In this document: positions 36,071 to 45,307 of the stretch, one piece after another
Layout: every line of letters begins with the position of its first letter
Position numbering within the stretch: the stretch's first letter is position 1
Made by a program: the position numbers and the translations under genes
The notes under the pieces: generated by a model
What the model saw: only the letters and a program-made list of their open reading frames with translations
Told to the model about the DNA's origin: nothing
Databases searched by the model: none
NCBI GenBank assembly: GCA_963817395.1
Contig: CAWFOC010000001.1
Coordinates: 124,001-188,000 of the forward strand
Direction of reading: 5' to 3'
DNA length: 64,000 bases
Origin: CAWGYQ01 sp963817395
GTDB lineage: Bacteria; Acidobacteriota; Vicinamibacteria; Vicinamibacterales; CAVPJW01

Positions 36071-36163
36071 ATCCTGCGGGCTACTCTCTGAGGCTGCGGC
36101 ATTGGCCGAATCGATCGGTCGGATCAATACGCGTCGCGACGATCAGGGCGCCGGTTGCAGGAC
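36063..36163. repeat. 101-bp repeat, copy 2
   Basis: The second copy of the repeat at 34604-34704, in the same orientation and again ending in the 3' codons of a lipoprotein gene. Its left side joins recombinase C-terminal sequence. Confidence 0.85.
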
Positions 36164-36544
36164 CCAGTCGGCCCGGTCGGTGCTCCACTCGCGGGTGATC
36201 GGATCATAGTCAGCGGCGTGGATGACCCCTCCGTTGCGCTGCTCAAGAAACCCCGGCGCGCGCACGGAGAAGTTCGCGTTGCCTTGTGTCAGCCCCTGAA
36301 ATTGATACTGACCCTCGCTATCCGTCGTCGCGGTTCGGCCCGCATTGGCGCCGTCAAGAATCGTGACTGTGGCGCCAACGATCGGGGCGCCCTCAATGGC
36401 GACGATTGCTAACACCGAGCCTTCCATCGACACCAGCGCCGGCGTCGAAGGGGTGGTGGGCGATCCGTCATAGCTGTCACCGCACCCGAACGCCACAACG
36501 CCGAGCATGCCGACGACGACGAGCGAGCCAATGCGACACGTCAT
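36143..36544 (-). CDS. Lipoprotein with carboxypeptidase-regulatory-like domain (paralogue C)
   Basis: The ATG at 36544 (MTCRIGSLVVVGMLGVVAFG) gives 133 residues. It is the third paralogue: lipobox before Cys21, linker, GATVTILDGANAG, QYQFQGLTQGNANFSVRAPG, then a divergent acidic insertion (HAADYDPITREWSTD) and the common tail DWVLQPAP. It lies between the middle and C-terminal pieces of a dead serine recombinase, as if inserted into it. Confidence 0.8.
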   Translation of the reverse strand: MTCRIGSLVVVGMLGVVAFGCGDSYDGSPTTPSTPALVSMEGSVLAIVAIEGAPIVGATVTILDGANAGRTATTDSEGQYQFQGLTQGNANFSVRAPGFLEQRNGGVIHAADYDPITREWSTDRADWVLQPAP

Positions 36545-36636
36545 AAATTGATCTCCTCTCCGTCTGGGGAAGAACGAAGTGACGCCGGAGGGCAACAACT
36601 GACGCGGGGAGAGGCTACCTCAGCTGTGAAGGCGGG

Positions 36637-37215
36637 TCAATGACACTGACGCAGCGTCAGGAACGACGAATCCCCGGCTACGCGGCGCCCCGGTGGATCG
36701 TTCCCCAGCTCGCCACCTTTCGCAATCGCCGCTGTCAGCCGTTGCATGGCCGCATTCACCCCGGCTACCTGTGCGCTCAGCGTGCGGTCTGATTCCGCGA
36801 TCTCGTCGCGATACAGTGGCCGCAGCAACACCTCACGGACGGAGCTGGCGGCGCAGGCTTGCGGTCGGCCAAGTTGGGCACGCGGCGAGGGAGCGCTCTC
36901 TGCGTTGAGCGTCTTCGTGATCCGCGACAGGCCAGTGCCACCAGCGCACATCTCGAAGATACGGCGGACGACGGCAGCCTCTCCGTCATTGATACGCCGC
37001 TCAACATGCGAACGCTGGCCGTCAGGCCCGAGTACTTCGACGTGGTCATAGCCGAACACCCGGCCGCCGGTGACGTGGCCGGCCTTCGCCTTGCGCTGCA
37101 TCGCGTCGTACGTGCGCTGCCGCGCCCAACCACGCTCGATCAGCGCGAATGCCGATTCGATGACGACATCACTCCAATCCGATTCGAGCGCGATCCATCT
37201 CGACCCCGTAGGGTG
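36637..37215 (-). pseudogene. Serine recombinase middle fragment
   Basis: Contains IERGWARQRTYDAMQRKAKA, HVTGGRVFGYDHVEV, INDGEAAVVRRIFEMCAGG and SSVREVLLRPLYR, the recombinase and zinc-ribbon-proximal region of large serine recombinases. The N-terminal resolvase domain with the catalytic Ser is missing, and after LLRPLYRDEI the zinc-ribbon section is deleted before a coiled-coil remnant. It is inactive as it stands. The rest of the protein may be the fragment at 35810-36070. Confidence 0.75.
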
Positions 37216-37375
37216 CGATGTTGCCCCGGAGTTCGACGCACTCAGGCTCATCAGAGAGATTGGCCGGCGTGCCGACTGAGAGGATGCGCATCGCGGTGAC
37301 GCGAGTGTGACCGGACGGCGCACAGCCCGCGAGGCCCAGTGCCAGGACGGCTGCCATCAGTGGTCGCGTGTTCAT
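37169..37375 (-). CDS. Short lipoprotein, possibly truncated
   Basis: An ATG at 37375 encodes 68 residues with a strong lipoprotein signal (LMAAVLALGLAGC), then a polar segment ending DRARIGLE. Its 3' end overlaps in another frame the start of the recombinase fragment, which suggests the original gene was cut when that sequence arrived. Family not recognised. Confidence 0.45.
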   Translation of the reverse strand: MNTRPLMAAVLALGLAGCAPSGHTRVTAMRILSVGTPANLSDEPECVELRGNIAPYGVEMDRARIGLE

Positions 37376-37576
37376 GGCCTGCTTGCCTCCAACTGGTTCC
37401 GTCGTCACTTCACGCGCAACGGCGGGGCACTGGCGCGATGCAGGTATAAATCAAGAGCGCACCGGAGCCACGGTGAGGCGACACGACTAAACGTCGCTGA
37501 ATGGATTCTACTTGTGGATCAAGAGGTTGCTGAGATATGGTCCAGCCTCAACTGCCCGTCAGCGAAACCAGAGGAG

Positions 37577-38224
37577 ATGAGCATGTGCAAGCGCCTCGTC
37601 GTCGCCGGCTTCGCATTTTTCTGCGTCGTATTCAGTGCGACTGTCTCGTCCGCTTCGACCATTACCGTGAGTTTCCTTACCACTGGCTTTTTAGCCATGT
37701 TTACTAGTGGACCGTTCCCGGGGTTCGATCCGGCACTGGGAACGCTGGACAGCGTCGAACTAGACGTATCGGGCTCGCTCGTGCTTGAGTTTGAGAACAC
37801 TTCGGCGGCGACAGGCGGGGCGGTAGTGGCGAATCCCTCCTTCAACATGGAGTACTTCGGTGGTGCTTTGACCCTCAGCGCTGCCACTGTCGTTTCAGAG
37901 AGCCTCGATCCGGGTCAAATACTCCCAGTGACGATCTCCGATTCTGACTTGGTGACACTGACAACAGGGTTGAGCTTGTTCGTCAGTGCAGGGGACGTGA
38001 GTTTCGGCCCCGATCCCGTGGGCAGTAATGTTACGAACGGCTTCAACGCGGGGCTCTCTGGCCCCGGTGTCATCGTAAACTCGAGCGGGTCGTTCTCGGG
38101 CACGGTCACCTACAACTATACGCCGGCCAGCACGACCGTCCCGGAACCGACCTCGCTCACGCTGCTCGGCCTCGGTCTCGCGGGCATTGCCGGACGCCGC
38201 TGGCGGCAGCGCAAAGCGTCGTAA
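37577..38224 (+). CDS. PEP-CTERM sorting domain protein
   Basis: The ATG at 37577 follows GAGGAG; a second ATG at 37583 (MCKRLVV) is equally possible. The 215-residue product has a signal peptide (LVVAGFAFFCVVFSATVSSA), a Ser/Thr/Gly-rich beta domain and the tail VPEPTSLTLLGLGLAGIAG followed by RRWRQR. The tail marks it for exosortase sorting. No function is visible for the body. It is the first intact backbone-type gene after the recombinase debris. Confidence 0.85.
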   Translation: MSMCKRLVVAGFAFFCVVFSATVSSASTITVSFLTTGFLAMFTSGPFPGFDPALGTLDSVELDVSGSLVLEFENTSAATGGAVVANPSFNMEYFGGALTLSAATVVSESLDPGQILPVTISDSDLVTLTTGLSLFVSAGDVSFGPDPVGSNVTNGFNAGLSGPGVIVNSSGSFSGTVTYNYTPASTTVPEPTSLTLLGLGLAGIAGRRWRQRKAS

Positions 38225-38569
38225 CATTCGTCTTCGCGTGTTCGGCATCAGGGCCGCGTTCGCGCGGCCCTTCGTGCGTACGTTATTTAGTTGTCAAACA
38301 AGCCCTGGAGCGACGTGGAGCGGTCTCCGGCGCGACTTGGCTGAATCGGCACAGCTGCCCTCATCCCTCCAACCTTCAGTGTCTCGTCCGGCGGCGGTGC
38401 GACGAGGACGCTAAGAGTCATCCTCGGCGCGAATCGCCCGCACGAGGATGACGGCCAGGAGGTGAGCGACTCGCTGATCAGCGACTGACATTCGCCGGCA
38501 CCGTGAGAGCCCGGATCGCCGCGGGTTCAACCCCCGAAGGTACGCGCCGTTCGCTTTCACCTGAAACAG
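38225..38569. other. Spacer, no gene supported
   Basis: No convincing coding or RNA feature is seen here. A short GGGTTCAACCCCC stretch near 38522 recalls a tRNA T arm but no cloverleaf surrounds it. Confidence 0.4.
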
Positions 38570-38772
38570 TCACACGTCGAGCGTCGCCTTGCCGTTCACG
38601 AAGCCGCGACGGAGGTTCATTCACCCGCCATTCCGGGCCAACGAATTGGCTTGAAGTCATCGCTCGTTGACACATAGTTCATCTCGACCGTTGACTTCCA
38701 GAAGGCCAACCCGCCTAAACCATTGAAAATGAAGGTCGCTTTGAAGGCATGCAGTTTGGGTGGTGCTTCGCG
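38570..38772 (-). pseudogene. Remnant of an unrecognised gene
   Basis: The minus strand reads PPKLHAFKATFIFNGLGGLA, then FWKSTVEMNYVSTSDDFKPI and RWPGMAGE before a stop, and in another frame RRGFVNGKATLDV to a stop at 38570. The composition looks protein-like across a frame break, but there is no start codon and I do not recognise the family. It is probably the C-terminal end of a decayed gene. Confidence 0.35.
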
Positions 38773-39087
38773 GCATTGTCAGGGAGCTCAGATGATTTCG
38801 CGGATCAGACGTTGAAGGAATGACTCTCCAGGATCAGGGTCGTGACCTCCGGCTTCGGATGCGACTGATGCACGCGCCGCCTCGTCGCCGTCGTCGTACG
38901 GCGGCTCGCCGGATTAGCTGGGGCCTCGGCTGGCATGCTGCGCTTACTCGGCTGAGGGGGCGTGTGTGGTGGCTGCCTCATCGCCTCGTCCGCGACCGAT
39001 TCAAGACGGCTGTTCCGGATCGATAGGCGCCGCGACTGGTTGACAACCGGCCCCGCGTGCAATGTCAGCGGCACCTTCGCCTGACAC
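38773..39087. other. Spacer, no gene supported
   Basis: Only short Arg- and Pro-rich open frames occur here, typical of chance frames in GC-rich DNA. Nothing is supported. Confidence 0.4.
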
Positions 39088-39717
39088 TCAGAACCGAAGC
39101 CCGATTCCGGCCCGCGACGAAAGGTTGTGGCTCGTGCAGCTCGATCCGTAGCACGGGGGCGTGAAGCGCCCGTGGTGCCGGATCATGATGTCTCCGACCT
39201 CGAACCGCATCACCGTACGGACCGACGGATAGAACTCGAGCACGCCGCCGAGGTCCAGCGCAAACTCGGCCCGGTAGTCCGGACGGGCGAGCAGGACGAG
39301 CGCGCACCTCTCCCCAACACACTCGAGGCCACTGTCGTACAGCCGAGTGAAGCCGGGACGGACCTTGCCGAACAGGCCGAACGTGTCGCCTCGTTTTCCA
39401 AGCTTCACGCCGACGAAGGCATCGGTTCGCCGGCGCTGGTAGGCCACGCGCAGATCAGAGGACAATCCCGCCGACGGCACCACCGCATCGTCGTGGGGGA
39501 AAAAGTCGGCTTCGGCCTCCAGGGCCGCCCAATCCGCGAGATCAAATGAGAAGCGGCCGCCGAAGCCGGCATTGGTCGATTCAAGGTCGCTGAGGCGCAG
39601 AAAGCTGGCCTGCATGCCGACTTCGAGGCGCTGAGGGGTGGACTGCGCGATCGCGACGCGTGAATCAACGACCCAAACGAGCAATACCAGGGACGCGATG
39701 ACGCCGCACGGTTTCAT
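39088..39717 (-). CDS. Outer-membrane beta-barrel protein
   Basis: The ATG at 39717 gives 209 residues with a signal peptide (VIASLVLLVWVVDSRVAIAQ). The rest alternates polar and hydrophobic residues in short strands (FGGRFSFDLADWAALEAEAD, FGLFGKVRPGFTRL, YRAEFALDLGGVLEFY) and ends in Phe (AGIGLRF), the C-terminal signature recognised by the BAM machinery. This fits an eight-stranded OmpA/OmpW-like barrel. Two Cys pairs may form disulfides. Function unknown; monocistronic. Confidence 0.75.
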   Translation of the reverse strand: MKPCGVIASLVLLVWVVDSRVAIAQSTPQRLEVGMQASFLRLSDLESTNAGFGGRFSFDLADWAALEAEADFFPHDDAVVPSAGLSSDLRVAYQRRRTDAFVGVKLGKRGDTFGLFGKVRPGFTRLYDSGLECVGERCALVLLARPDYRAEFALDLGGVLEFYPSVRTVMRFEVGDIMIRHHGRFTPPCYGSSCTSHNLSSRAGIGLRF

Positions 39718-39926
39718 GAGAAGGATTCGTTCCGAAGTCAGCAGGCCTGATAGTGTTTCACGACCGGCTGGAGATGTCCAAACACCGCGGTGAGTGCCGA
39801 CCACGTTCCCTGATTGCCCACCTCCCGTTGTGCAGGACCGAACGCACAGTCCAAGCTGCAAGGTTCACGGCCGCGAACTCAGCTCTTTCACGGGCGATGA
39901 CCGCTGAGCGTGACAGGGCGGATGAC

Positions 39927-41876
39927 TCAATTGACCCTGATCCGCACCACCTTGGAGATCCACTTGTGGTTGGCGGTCTTGCGGGCGAACACCACGAGAT
40001 CGTAGACCCCATCTGCGAGGGTGACAATCCGATGGTACCCGGAGGCCGTGAAGCGGGCGCCGAACACCTTCCCGACATCCGGGCGGGAACGTCCATACGC
40101 GGCGCCTCCAAGAAGCATCGGTTTGCCCCCGCAGGCGACACAGTTCGGATACGCGTAAATGTGCACGGCGTCGATGCCAGTGACGCTGTTCGTCACGGCC
40201 TGATCGACTGCCCATCCGGCTACCGCGAATGTGTTCGGCACAGTGTTCAGCCTTTTCGGTGTGTCCACCCACACCCAGGCCTTCAGGGTCGATGGAGGCG
40301 GGGCTGGGGGCGAAACACCTCCGGACGGAGCCACCGCGATCGACACCGCTGCGGACGTCGCCGACGCGCCGAGGTTGTCGACGGCGGTCGCTCTCAGGGT
40401 GTAGCTGCCCTGAGTCACGTTGATCCACGCGAATGAATATGGCGCGGTCGTGTCCGTCGACCGCAGCGCTCCGTTGACGAAGAAGGACACGCTCGCGATC
40501 TGTCCATCGGTATCTTCAGCACTGACCACCAGTGACACCGAGGCGGGCGATGTGAACCCCGCGGAGGAAACCGGCGAGGTGATCGAGACGCGCGGCGGGT
40601 TATTGAACGTGACCCCGTCCAGTTCATCAGCGCCCAGGTCCGGCGCGGCGCCCGATGGCCGAGGGTCTCCATCCCAGTCGGTGCCCGCGTCCGGAAGCGT
40701 CACAGCCTTGTCCAGGGCTGCAGACGGGCCAGGCAACAAGTGCAAATCGGCCACTCCTGCATTCCTGAACATGTCAAACCGCGCGGTCGTGAGGTTGTTC
40801 TGAAGCGTGGCTGACGCGCCATCGCGTGCCTGAATGGCAGCGTCGACGAGGTTATTCGCGATCAGTACGCCCCTCGTGTCCGGGAATCGGTACTCGATGG
40901 CGTGGGGGTACGTGCCAGACGTGAGGACGGTGTTGTGCAGGACGCGCGTATTCGGTGAATCAAAGATATTGATCCCCGCGTCGCCGCGAACCCATGACTC
41001 CTTGTAGATGAAGTTGTTGCGCACAACCCCACCCGTGTGATCGTTTGGCGTCGTGGGCTCCAGGCCCAACGCAATATCCCGCTGACAGTTGAGGAACGTG
41101 TTGCCCTCCACGATCGTGTCGCGAGATTTCCCCCATATCAGGATCGCGGGCCCCGCGAGCTGACCGATCGGAGCGCGAATATTGCGAAACAGGTTGTGCC
41201 GGATGATCCATCCTTGCCCGCCGATGACATCGACGCCGTTCGTGTACCAGTCGCGACTGGTGTCGCTGAACTCGAGAACGGAGTACTCGACGATGCCGTT
41301 GTCGTTACCTCGGCCAGTCGCATCCGGGTTCGATTTCAGCAACTGCTGACCCCCGTCGCGCAGCCGCACGTTGTACAGGCGCGGCGCGGTCGTGCCGCCG
41401 TTCAGAATGATCGGATGAAAGTAGAAATCCTTGACGGTCAGGTTGGCGATGAGGACGCGTTGCGCGCCATTCCCTGTCCAGATGCCGTTCGGTGCCGCCC
41501 CGTACGATGGATTGCGCATCCCCGGTCCGACCAGCACCACATCGTCGCGCCGGCCCGTGGCACCGCGAAGTGCGACGTTGACGAGCCCACCGATGTGCAG
41601 CGTGCCGGTGAGGCGATAGGTCCCGGCCGCGATCAGAATCGTCGTGTTCGAAACGAGATTCCGTACGGCCGCTTGCAGTTGCGGCTCCGTCGACACGTGC
41701 ACCACATTGCCGGTCGGGGCCGGAAGCGGCGGCACGGGATCGACCGGACCGGCCACGAGTGGGAGTGAGTCGAAGACACTAAGCAGACTCACCGACAGAA
41801 CGAAACACAGACGTCTCTTGAGACCGGATCGCACGGATGCACCGGTCGAACAATTGAAAGTGGATCGCGGGGCCAT
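39927..41876 (-). CDS. Exported right-handed parallel beta-helix protein with Ig-like domain
   Basis: The ATG at 41876 gives 649 residues. After a signal peptide, residues about 55-400 are a parallel beta-helix of the pectate-lyase/NosD type: LRGATGRRDDVVLVGPGMRN, then repeated rungs such as DTIVEGNTFLNCQRDIALG and TRVLHNTVLTSG. A bacterial Ig domain follows (SLVVSAEDTDGQIASVSFFV), a Pro linker, and a C-terminal beta domain ending VRIRVN. Likely a secreted polysaccharide-binding or -degrading protein; no catalytic triad can be assigned. Confidence 0.8.
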   Translation of the reverse strand: MAPRSTFNCSTGASVRSGLKRRLCFVLSVSLLSVFDSLPLVAGPVDPVPPLPAPTGNVVHVSTEPQLQAAVRNLVSNTTILIAAGTYRLTGTLHIGGLVNVALRGATGRRDDVVLVGPGMRNPSYGAAPNGIWTGNGAQRVLIANLTVKDFYFHPIILNGGTTAPRLYNVRLRDGGQQLLKSNPDATGRGNDNGIVEYSVLEFSDTSRDWYTNGVDVIGGQGWIIRHNLFRNIRAPIGQLAGPAILIWGKSRDTIVEGNTFLNCQRDIALGLEPTTPNDHTGGVVRNNFIYKESWVRGDAGINIFDSPNTRVLHNTVLTSGTYPHAIEYRFPDTRGVLIANNLVDAAIQARDGASATLQNNLTTARFDMFRNAGVADLHLLPGPSAALDKAVTLPDAGTDWDGDPRPSGAAPDLGADELDGVTFNNPPRVSITSPVSSAGFTSPASVSLVVSAEDTDGQIASVSFFVNGALRSTDTTAPYSFAWINVTQGSYTLRATAVDNLGASATSAAVSIAVAPSGGVSPPAPPPSTLKAWVWVDTPKRLNTVPNTFAVAGWAVDQAVTNSVTGIDAVHIYAYPNCVACGGKPMLLGGAAYGRSRPDVGKVFGARFTASGYHRIVTLADGVYDLVVFARKTANHKWISKVVRIRVN

Positions 41877-42204
41877 AGTGGATTCACAGCCGACTGACGT
41901 ATTGGTTGGCGGCGCGCGCAAACTGGCGCACCGGACAATTCCTCGCTCGAGGCGCGCAGGTTACGTCAAATCGTCCCGGGTGCAGCAAGATTTCGTTGTA
42001 GAGGTTACAAGTGCCTGGGGCGATCGTTGTTGAGGTTACAAGGTGCCTGGGGCGAGATGCGAAGGGTCTTCCAAGCCCGGGTCAACACGCTTCGCTCCAG
42101 CCACAAGCCGCCGGCGTGCGCGAACAGCGTCAGGCAGTCACCGAGCGGCCTTCGGTTTCTCGTGACGCTCATCGACGCCGGCGGCGATACTGCCGCTCGC
42201 TCGT
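41877..42204. other. Spacer with short tandem repeat
   Basis: No gene is supported. GAGGTTACAAGTGCCTGGGG plus CGA (42001-42023) is repeated at 42032-42055 with one added G. Function unknown; it lies downstream of the gene at 42205 and upstream of the beta-helix gene, so it could be regulatory for the latter. Confidence 0.45.
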
Positions 42205-43083
42205 CTACGCGAAGGGCTCCTTGACGACGACCTTCACTCCGGCGATGACACCCACCACCGCGCGCCGGACCTGATCGGTTGCGGCGGTGCTGATGTCGCC
42301 GGCAGCTTTGAGCGCTCCGGTCGCCGCGGCCGATGCGGCTTCCGCTACGTTGACGCCCACTTCGCCGGCGCCGGCGATGGCGCCTTCGACGGCGCCTTTC
42401 GCTGTGAGGGCGACGTCACCACCGAGATCCGCTGCGGTCTTCACCAGGCTGCCTGCGCTATCACCGATGGTCGCGATGCTTTCAGTGCCGAGGTCCTTGG
42501 TGCCACGGAGCACACCGAGCATCGTGCCTTTCGCCGCCGCTCCCAAGTCGCCGCCCACTCCGACGACGCCGTGGATGATGCCGCGGGAGACTTCGGTGAT
42601 GGTTGCTGTCGCGGTCCACGTGATTCCTCCGATGCCCCTGATGGCCCCCGCCGCTGCCGCCGACGTGGCATCGATAGCGCTGATGCCGATGCTCTTGGCG
42701 CCTTCAATCGCGCCCTCGATCGTCTGTCTGGCGGTCTCTCCGACGTTGCCACCGACGCTCGCGGTGCTCTTGACCAGATTCTCGACCGTGGAGCCGAGGG
42801 CGTCGAGCGCATCGGCCCCGACCTCTTTCGAACCGCGCAGGACGCCGATGACAGCGCCTTTTCCCGCTTTTCCCAGGTCGCCACCTACTTGCGAGGTGCC
42901 TTGAATGACACCGGTGGCCACGTCCGAAACGACCTCCGTCAGTGCCTTGCCCACGTCGCTCGTGCCCTTCAAGACGGCCACGAGCGAACCGCTCACGGTT
43001 TCGGTGATGGCGTTGACGATTTCTCCAGAGCCGCGAATGGTTCCAATGACGCCATTCTTGACGCTTTCGATCAGACCAAACAT
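42205..43083 (-). CDS. Ala/Gly-rich repetitive protein of unknown function
   Basis: A 292-residue low-complexity protein made of amphipathic repeats. Units such as GKAGKGAVIGVLRGSKEVGA and GAAAKGTMLGVLRGTKDLGT occur twice in register, and GGNVGETARQTIEGAIEGAK resembles GGDVALTAKGAVEGAIAGAG, so an ancestral half appears duplicated. No signal peptide, Cys or Trp-rich site. The pattern is reminiscent of phasin- or LEA-like helical surface-coating proteins, but I do not assign it. It diverges from the flavin protein at 43399. Confidence 0.7.
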   Translation of the reverse strand: MFGLIESVKNGVIGTIRGSGEIVNAITETVSGSLVAVLKGTSDVGKALTEVVSDVATGVIQGTSQVGGDLGKAGKGAVIGVLRGSKEVGADALDALGSTVENLVKSTASVGGNVGETARQTIEGAIEGAKSIGISAIDATSAAAAGAIRGIGGITWTATATITEVSRGIIHGVVGVGGDLGAAAKGTMLGVLRGTKDLGTESIATIGDSAGSLVKTAADLGGDVALTAKGAVEGAIAGAGEVGVNVAEAASAAATGALKAAGDISTAATDQVRRAVVGVIAGVKVVVKEPFA

Positions 43084-43398
43084 GTTCCGCTCCTGTTGAA
43101 GGCGGCGCGTAGCGGTGCTACTCGTCGAGTTGAAAGTCTGGTGGGTGAAGCCGATGATTGGAGCGTCGCACAGGGAACGGGATGAGTGTCGGTGATCTCG
43201 TTTGTGACGTCAACGGATGAAGCGGAAGCCCGGTCGATAGCTGGATCGCCGAACAGGCCGCGCGATCGGCGGCGCTGGCGAACGCGAGCGAGCGGGACGA
43301 CAGGAATCGTTCCCGACGGTGGATCTCGCCCGCGATCGCCCGTGTAGAATACTGTTCCTCGCGGGCGCTCAAGGAAGCCGAAGAGGGGCGGCCTCGCC
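43084..43398. other. Divergent intergenic region
   Basis: This 315-bp region separates two divergent genes and should hold both promoters. I see no confident promoter elements or coding frame. Confidence 0.4.
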
Positions 43399-43854
43399 AT
43401 GCTCATCCATGAACTGACGCTTGCCGAATGTCATGCGGTGTTGGCCCGCACGACGCTCGGGAGGCTCGCGTGCGCCCGCGACGACCAGCCCTATATCGTC
43501 CCGGTCTTCGTTTACTTCGACCCCGCCGAGGACTGCCTGTACAGCTTTTCGACCGTCGGTCAGAAGATCGACTGGATGCGACGCAATCCGCGGGTCTGCA
43601 TAGAAGTCGATGACATCTCCGATCAGTTCCACTGGAAGACCGTCCTGATCTTCGGCCGCTACGAAGAGATCAGCAACCTCGGAGACCAGAACGCCGTGCG
43701 CCGACGCGCTGAGGAGCTCTTTCAGCGTCACGCAGACTGGTGGTTGCCGGGAGTTGGCAAGCTCACGAGAGGAGAGGAACACGGCGAGCCGGTCGTCTAC
43801 CGTGTTGGAATCGACAGGATGAGCGGTCGCCAAGCCGCTCGAGGTCCCGGGTAG
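43399..43854 (+). CDS. Pyridoxamine 5'-phosphate oxidase-like flavin split-barrel protein
   Basis: A 151-residue protein with the family's N-terminal fingerprint: HAVLARTTLGRLACARDDQP followed by YIVPVFVYFD, then YSFSTVGQKIDWMRRNPRVC and VLIFGRYEEI. These are the FMN/F420-binding split-barrel strands of the nitroreductase-A/PNPOx-like group often found in stress regulons. It is cytosolic and too short for classical PdxH. The C-terminal VYRVGIDRMSGR strand completes the barrel. Confidence 0.85.
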   Translation: MLIHELTLAECHAVLARTTLGRLACARDDQPYIVPVFVYFDPAEDCLYSFSTVGQKIDWMRRNPRVCIEVDDISDQFHWKTVLIFGRYEEISNLGDQNAVRRRAEELFQRHADWWLPGVGKLTRGEEHGEPVVYRVGIDRMSGRQAARGPG

Positions 43855-43953
43855 GTCGAGCTCGGCGTCGGTTCCGCGCACTGCTGCTTGATCACACCGC
43901 GTGGCGAGGAGAAGCCGGGGAGCACGTGGTGCGATCGTGTGCGGACGGCGATG

Positions 43954-45213
43954 TCATGAAATCGATTCCTTCGCCGTGCTGACGACGTCACCAGAGGTCA
44001 CGTGTGTCCGGCCGGGCTCGCTGCGATGGTCGATCCGCTGGCCGGCGAGGAAGAGGTTCGCGACGCTGTTGTAGGTCGCCTGTTCGACGACGGTAAACGT
44101 GCCCGCCGCACTGAGCACCGCCACGCGCCGCTGCCATGATGAGTCGTGCATGAAGACTTCGACGGTATACGTGCCTCGAGGCAGATTCGCGGCGAGAGAA
44201 AACGCAAAGCTGGCGGCCTCGCCGGCTTCGAGATTCAGGACGGGAACCCCGGCCGAGTCCGATGTCGCGCCGTACACGTAGAGCGCCCGCACCACGTCCC
44301 AGACGGCGATACCTATCAGACCGCGAAAGCGGGTGTGGACCTTCAGGTCGAGATGGAACGACACGCGCTCGCCGCTCTTGACGATGCGCGCGCCGGTCTG
44401 CGCGTCGCTGAAGGCGAAGTGGATGTCGACCGCCGCGCTGGCCAGCGCTGTCCTCTGCGTCTGGCTGCGGCCGTACTCGGCGATCACGTCTTCAGACGGC
44501 CCGAACGCGCTGACCGTCCCGTGGCTCAGCATCAAGGCGCGCGTGCAGAGTTGCCGCACCGCGGCAAGGTTGTGCGAGACGAAGACCACCGCCACGCCCC
44601 TGCGGAGGAACTCCTCCATCCGGGCGATGCACTTCTGCTGGAACCGCATGTCACCGACGCTGAGCACTTCATCGATGATCAGCACGTCGGGCTGGAGGTG
44701 GGCCGCAATCGAGAACCCGAGCCGCGCGTTCATGCCGGACGAGTACCGCTTGACGGGCGTGTCGATGAACTCCCCGACTTCGGCGAATTCAACGATGCTG
44801 TCGAATTCACGGCCGATCTCGATGCGCGTCATCCCCATGATCGCGCCCTGCAGGAAAACGTTCTCGCGGCCGGTCAGGTCCGGATGAAAGCCCGACGCCA
44901 CCTCGATCAGCGATCCGACGCGCCCGCGGACCGCACGGCGGCCGGATGTCGGCTTGAGAATCCGGCAGAGCACCTTGAGGGCGGTCGACTTCCCGGCGCC
45001 GTTTGCGCCGATGATGCCGAGCGCTTCGCCCGCCTGCACCTCGAACGACACGTTGCGGAGGGCCCAGAACTCGTCGCGCTCGAGCGCGTCCGCACTGCGC
45101 CGCCGCACGGCGCGGCGCACGAGCTCCGGCAACAGATCGCGCAGGCTGTCGTGCCGCTCGCCCTTGCGGAACTTCTTGGACACGTCCTCGAAGACAATGG
45201 GTGCGTCTGTCAG
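43954..45213 (-). CDS. Wzt/TagH-like polysaccharide-export ABC ATPase
   Basis: An ATPase domain (Walker A IIGANGAGKST, signature YSSGMNARLGFS, Walker B LIIDEVLSVGD, switch His in VSHNL) followed by a C-terminal Wzt-like beta sandwich (LDLKVHTRFRGLIGIAVWD) that binds the glycan end group in O-antigen exporters. A GTG at 45183 would drop the first beta strand; the codons before it read DAPIVFEDVSKK, and a CTG at 45213 with GGAGG 4 bp upstream is a better-placed though rare start. The partner permease is not in the window. Related glycan genes lie at 49176-53504. Confidence 0.85.
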   Translation of the reverse strand: MTDAPIVFEDVSKKFRKGERHDSLRDLLPELVRRAVRRRSADALERDEFWALRNVSFEVQAGEALGIIGANGAGKSTALKVLCRILKPTSGRRAVRGRVGSLIEVASGFHPDLTGRENVFLQGAIMGMTRIEIGREFDSIVEFAEVGEFIDTPVKRYSSGMNARLGFSIAAHLQPDVLIIDEVLSVGDMRFQQKCIARMEEFLRRGVAVVFVSHNLAAVRQLCTRALMLSHGTVSAFGPSEDVIAEYGRSQTQRTALASAAVDIHFAFSDAQTGARIVKSGERVSFHLDLKVHTRFRGLIGIAVWDVVRALYVYGATSDSAGVPVLNLEAGEAASFAFSLAANLPRGTYTVEVFMHDSSWQRRVAVLSAAGTFTVVEQATYNSVANLFLAGQRIDHRSEPGRTHVTSGDVVSTAKESIS

Positions 45214-45307
45214 GCGACCTCCGCTCTCAGCCTCTCGTCAGCCCTCCCCATGAAGCCTGCCTGCGACCGATTATCGCCAAACAGGCGGGAATGCCCAAGG
45301 GATATGG

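Noticed and set aside
38500..38560. tRNA-like GGGTTCAACCCCC stretch
   Set aside because: Only a T-arm-like segment is present; no acceptor, D or anticodon stems fit around it.
38805..39074. 89-residue minus-strand frame
   Set aside because: Pro- and Arg-rich with no recognisable fold or ribosome site; typical of chance frames in GC-rich DNA.
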